Source: Gammaproteobacteria bacterium (lineage in GTDB: Bacteria; Pseudomonadota; Gammaproteobacteria; Xanthomonadales; Marinicellaceae). From it: a stretch of 8,350 nucleotides of DNA. This document shows positions 6,469 through 8,350 of the stretch, piece by piece; position 1 is the stretch's first letter; each line of letters starts with the position of its first letter. The stretch covers positions 1 to 8,350 of the forward strand of contig JAUHZH010000074.1 in NCBI GenBank assembly GCA_030426065.1, in the 5' to 3' direction. A program made the position numbers and the translations under genes. Under the pieces are notes generated by a model. That model did no database searches. It had not been told where the DNA came from and saw only the letters and a list, made by a program, of their open reading frames with translations.

Positions 6469-8350
6469 TTCCGTGTATTGAAGTCAATCTTGTCAAAATG
6501 ATGGTTTTTGCGTCGAATTCATTGGCGTGTTGCGCATTGGGTTGAAACGTCACTTCCATTTGACCATGTTGAAGGTGTTTGATGGTGATCGTCCCCCACT
6601 GAATAATTTCAACGGCATCGGCATCAAATCCTGGTGTGAAACCGGTACCACGCGTATACATGGCATCCACAAGCAACTCATTGCCATCAAGGGTGTTGTT
6701 TCCCGTCATCCAAAACTGCTGCTCACCTTTATACCCATACCAGGTGATCAAGCCACGATCACCGGTTTCGCCCAATATTTGAAGGAACATGCCCTCCCCG
6801 CTGCGCTCTGGGTCATAATAGGCACCGCTGAAACAGGCATTCAAACCTGGACTTGTGCTGTTGTCTTCTGTGGCCACAGTCAAATCAGTCAACCGCTCAG
6901 CTGACAAAGACCCTGATTCAAAGTCTGGATGCTGTGTTTCCCAGCTCAGTTCTGCAGTATTCAAGTCAGTGAAAGTGACTTTCAAAGTGCCCCAATATTG
7001 CGCATTCATGTCAGCAGGAAAATCTCGACCATCCGTGATGTATAAATCCACAAAAGATCGGTTCCCAAGCAAAGTACCTGTTCCGGTCAACCACATGGGT
7101 TCGCCGTCGTGATGAGCATACCAAGCCGCATTCAAAATCAAACCACCGTTTTGCCAAACCACTTCAAACTGCAAGCCATGACCCGATTCATCCCGGTTGA
7201 ACCACATACCACTGAATCGCTCATCGACGTGTTTCTTGTGCTTCAACTCGATGGTCATGGATTCATCATACACATCGATTGGAGTCGCTTGCATGGGATC
7301 ACATGGCCCATAGACACACAACCGGCCATCTGTGAATTGACTGTAATAGAGTGGACCACCATCAACAGTCAGCAAATATTGTTCATTCTCATTACTTAAG
7401 GTCAACCCGTTGGTGGCGAACCAACCTGTGGGGTTGCTCATATACGAACCAACCAGCTCCCCGCCCGTGGTGTGCACATGAACAGTGGCATTTTTCACTG
7501 GGTGTCCCGTTTCTGCATCTTTGAGCCAACCTGTGATGATTTGAGTCCGGCTCAACTCAAAATTGATGCCTGCAACATCAGCACCATTGACCTCCACAAG
7601 TTGTGCCTGTTCAAAATCACATACATTGTTTTTGCAAGGCGTGTCTGGGAACACTTCATCGCGCCAACCCCATGCATCGACTTTGTCGTCATTCAATTGC
7701 TGGTATTTTTTTCCGTTGCTTGTTTTGATGTAATAACGACCATTTTGAAGACCACCGACAGCATAACTGCCATCACTTAATGTATCGACATCCATTAAAA
7801 AATGACCTTGTTGGTCATAGACTTCCACCCTGGCGTCTTTGATATGAAAATCAGTATCAGCGGCAGCTTGAATAACCCCGGTAATCACATGACCACGCTT
7901 CAATGCAAAATCAATATCGCTCAGGGTTTCACCTGCTCGGACTGTGATCAATTGTCCTTGGGTCAGATCACAAAAATGACCTTGGCAATCTATTCCAGGA
8001 TAAACTTGATTGATGTAGCCCCGGTTGGTTTGCCGTTCAAATGCATTGCCGGTTCTGACAAGGTAATTTCCAGGAGGCAATACGATCTGATAGGTTCCGT
8101 CCAAGCTCACACCTTTATCTGAAACCAACTTGAATGCTTCATCATAGAAACTGACCCAGTGAATGGTTGGAAACTGATAGGGGTTGAGGTTCGGTATTTC
8201 AGGCTGTAGTGATTCATCTTGAGTCAATGGATCTGTTAATCTCCCACTGACCACACCACCCACCTTGTTCACCATGGGAGGTAACGCCACTGCCCGGTCA
8301 TTGACTTTGACCAACCGCGCATCATCAAATTGACATGACTGGTGATAACA
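6443..8350 (-). CDS. Large repeat protein with carboxypeptidase-regulatory-like units and a twin C-terminal domain (N-terminus beyond the right edge)
   Basis: The frame is open to the last base of the window, giving at least 635 residues with no stop, so the start lies outside. A TTG at 8314 falls inside a repeat unit and is not a real start. Two parts are seen. First come about three and a half beta-sandwich units of the carboxypeptidase-regulatory-like type (G-V-I/T-G start, D-G-S/T-Y middle, P-G-N-Y or N-G-R-Y turn), each ending with C-x4-C. Second are two related domains with FSG, SG-x-G, W-x-TG, GN and WGT in the same order. The many aromatic residues, the paired cysteines and a closing Cys near the C-terminus (VCGTV) suggest an exported protein with disulfides. 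Cell-surface or secreted location is inferred; no signal peptide or sorting tail is in view. The function is unknown; such units usually serve as stalk or binding modules. The DUF3820 gene follows with overlap. Confidence 0.87.
   Translation of the reverse strand, partial: CYHQSCQFDDARLVKVNDRAVALPPMVNKVGGVVSGRLTDPLTQDESLQPEIPNLNPYQFPTIHWVSFYDEAFKLVSDKGVSLDGTYQIVLPPGNYLVRTGNAFERQTNRGYINQVYPGIDCQGHFCDLTQGQLITVRAGETLSDIDFALKRGHVITGVIQAAADTDFHIKDARVEVYDQQGHFLMDVDTLSDGSYAVGGLQNGRYYIKTSNGKKYQQLNDDKVDAWGWRDEVFPDTPCKNNVCDFEQAQLVEVNGADVAGINFELSRTQIITGWLKDAETGHPVKNATVHVHTTGGELVGSYMSNPTGWFATNGLTLSNENEQYLLTVDGGPLYYSQFTDGRLCVYGPCDPMQATPIDVYDESMTIELKHKKHVDERFSGMWFNRDESGHGLQFEVVWQNGGLILNAAWYAHHDGEPMWLTGTGTLLGNRSFVDLYITDGRDFPADMNAQYWGTLKVTFTDLNTAELSWETQHPDFESGSLSAERLTDLTVATEDNSTSPGLNACFSGAYYDPERSGEGMFLQILGETGDRGLITWYGYKGEQQFWMTGNNTLDGNELLVDAMYTRGTGFTPGFDADAVEIIQWGTITIKHLQHGQMEVTFQPNAQHANEFDAKTIILTRLTSIHGNDAVCGTV
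6482..7222 (-). repeat. Two related W/G-rich domains at the C-terminus
   Basis: Copy A (about 7222-6881) and copy B (about 6835-6482) align end to end at protein level. FSGMWFN matches FSGAYYD, then ESGHG matches RSGEG, AAWYAHHDG matches TWYGYKG, MWLTGTGTLLGN matches FWMTGNNTLDGN, VDLYITDG matches VDAMYTRG, YWGT matches QWGT, and both end with E-R/T-x-x-L-T. Copy B has a few extra residues before WGT. Similar tandem modules occur in exported proteins of gammaproteobacteria, but I know no established name or function. Confidence 0.75.
7232..8350 (-). repeat. Tandem carboxypeptidase-regulatory-like units each ending in C-x4-C
   Basis: Three complete units lie at about 8266-7898, 7897-7544 and 7543-7232, and the tail of a fourth occupies the right edge. 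Their closing motifs are CYHQSC (8350-8333), CQGHFC followed by D (from 7987), CKNNVC followed by D (from 7636) and CVYGPC followed by D (from 7318). Each is followed by a stretch like Q-L-V/I-x-V and then a hydrophobic strand. The DNA copies have diverged, so this is an old protein-level duplication, not a recent DNA repeat. Confidence 0.78.

Noticed and set aside
8312..8314. TTG as start codon of the repeat protein
   Set aside because: The frame stays open to base 8350, and the bases before the TTG encode the C-x4-C tail of another repeat unit. The gene is cut by the window edge.

Overview
The window looks like chromosomal DNA of a moderate-GC gammaproteobacterium. It mixes housekeeping genes (tgt, a low-molecular-weight phosphatase, a PPK2-type polyphosphate kinase, a DUF3820 protein) with large exported proteins. 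A secreted TPR-CHAT protein, plus a secreted repeat protein of carboxypeptidase-regulatory-like units with a W/G-rich twin C-terminal domain, recalls Marinicella/Lysobacterales-type genomes. That placement is an inference from gene style, not from a database match. No tRNA, rRNA, CRISPR array, IS element or phage gene was seen, and no gene-free stretch reaches 300 bases.

Left part (1-1141, minus strand): a LMW protein-tyrosine-phosphatase gene is followed 29 bases later by tgt, which runs off the left edge. The two are probably co-transcribed. A divergent intergenic region of about 215-240 bases separates them from the plus-strand genes.

Middle part (1357-6192, plus strand): a PPK2-family polyphosphate:nucleotide phosphotransferase is followed by what may be a separate transcription unit with its own promoter and a good ribosome binding site. 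That unit holds an unrecognised 122-residue protein, a 1040-residue exported TPR-CHAT protein with an intact His906/Cys955 pair, and a 100-residue membrane-anchored protein with an L7/L12-like C-terminal segment. Gaps between the three are 49 and 23 bases.

Right part (6211-8350, minus strand): a large exported-type repeat protein enters from the right edge, where it is 5'-incomplete. Its stop codon lies inside the start region of a small DUF3820 gene, so the two are probably translated from one message. The DUF3820 gene converges on the 100-residue gene, and an AT-rich hairpin with flanking A/T runs sits in the junction.

The most interesting part is the 122-aa / CHAT / membrane-anchor cluster. 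It is a candidate exported protease module in which the orphan small protein and the anchored protein may be partners or substrates, although the small protein has no visible export signal. The second is the repeat protein, which carries four C-x4-C units followed by two related domains.
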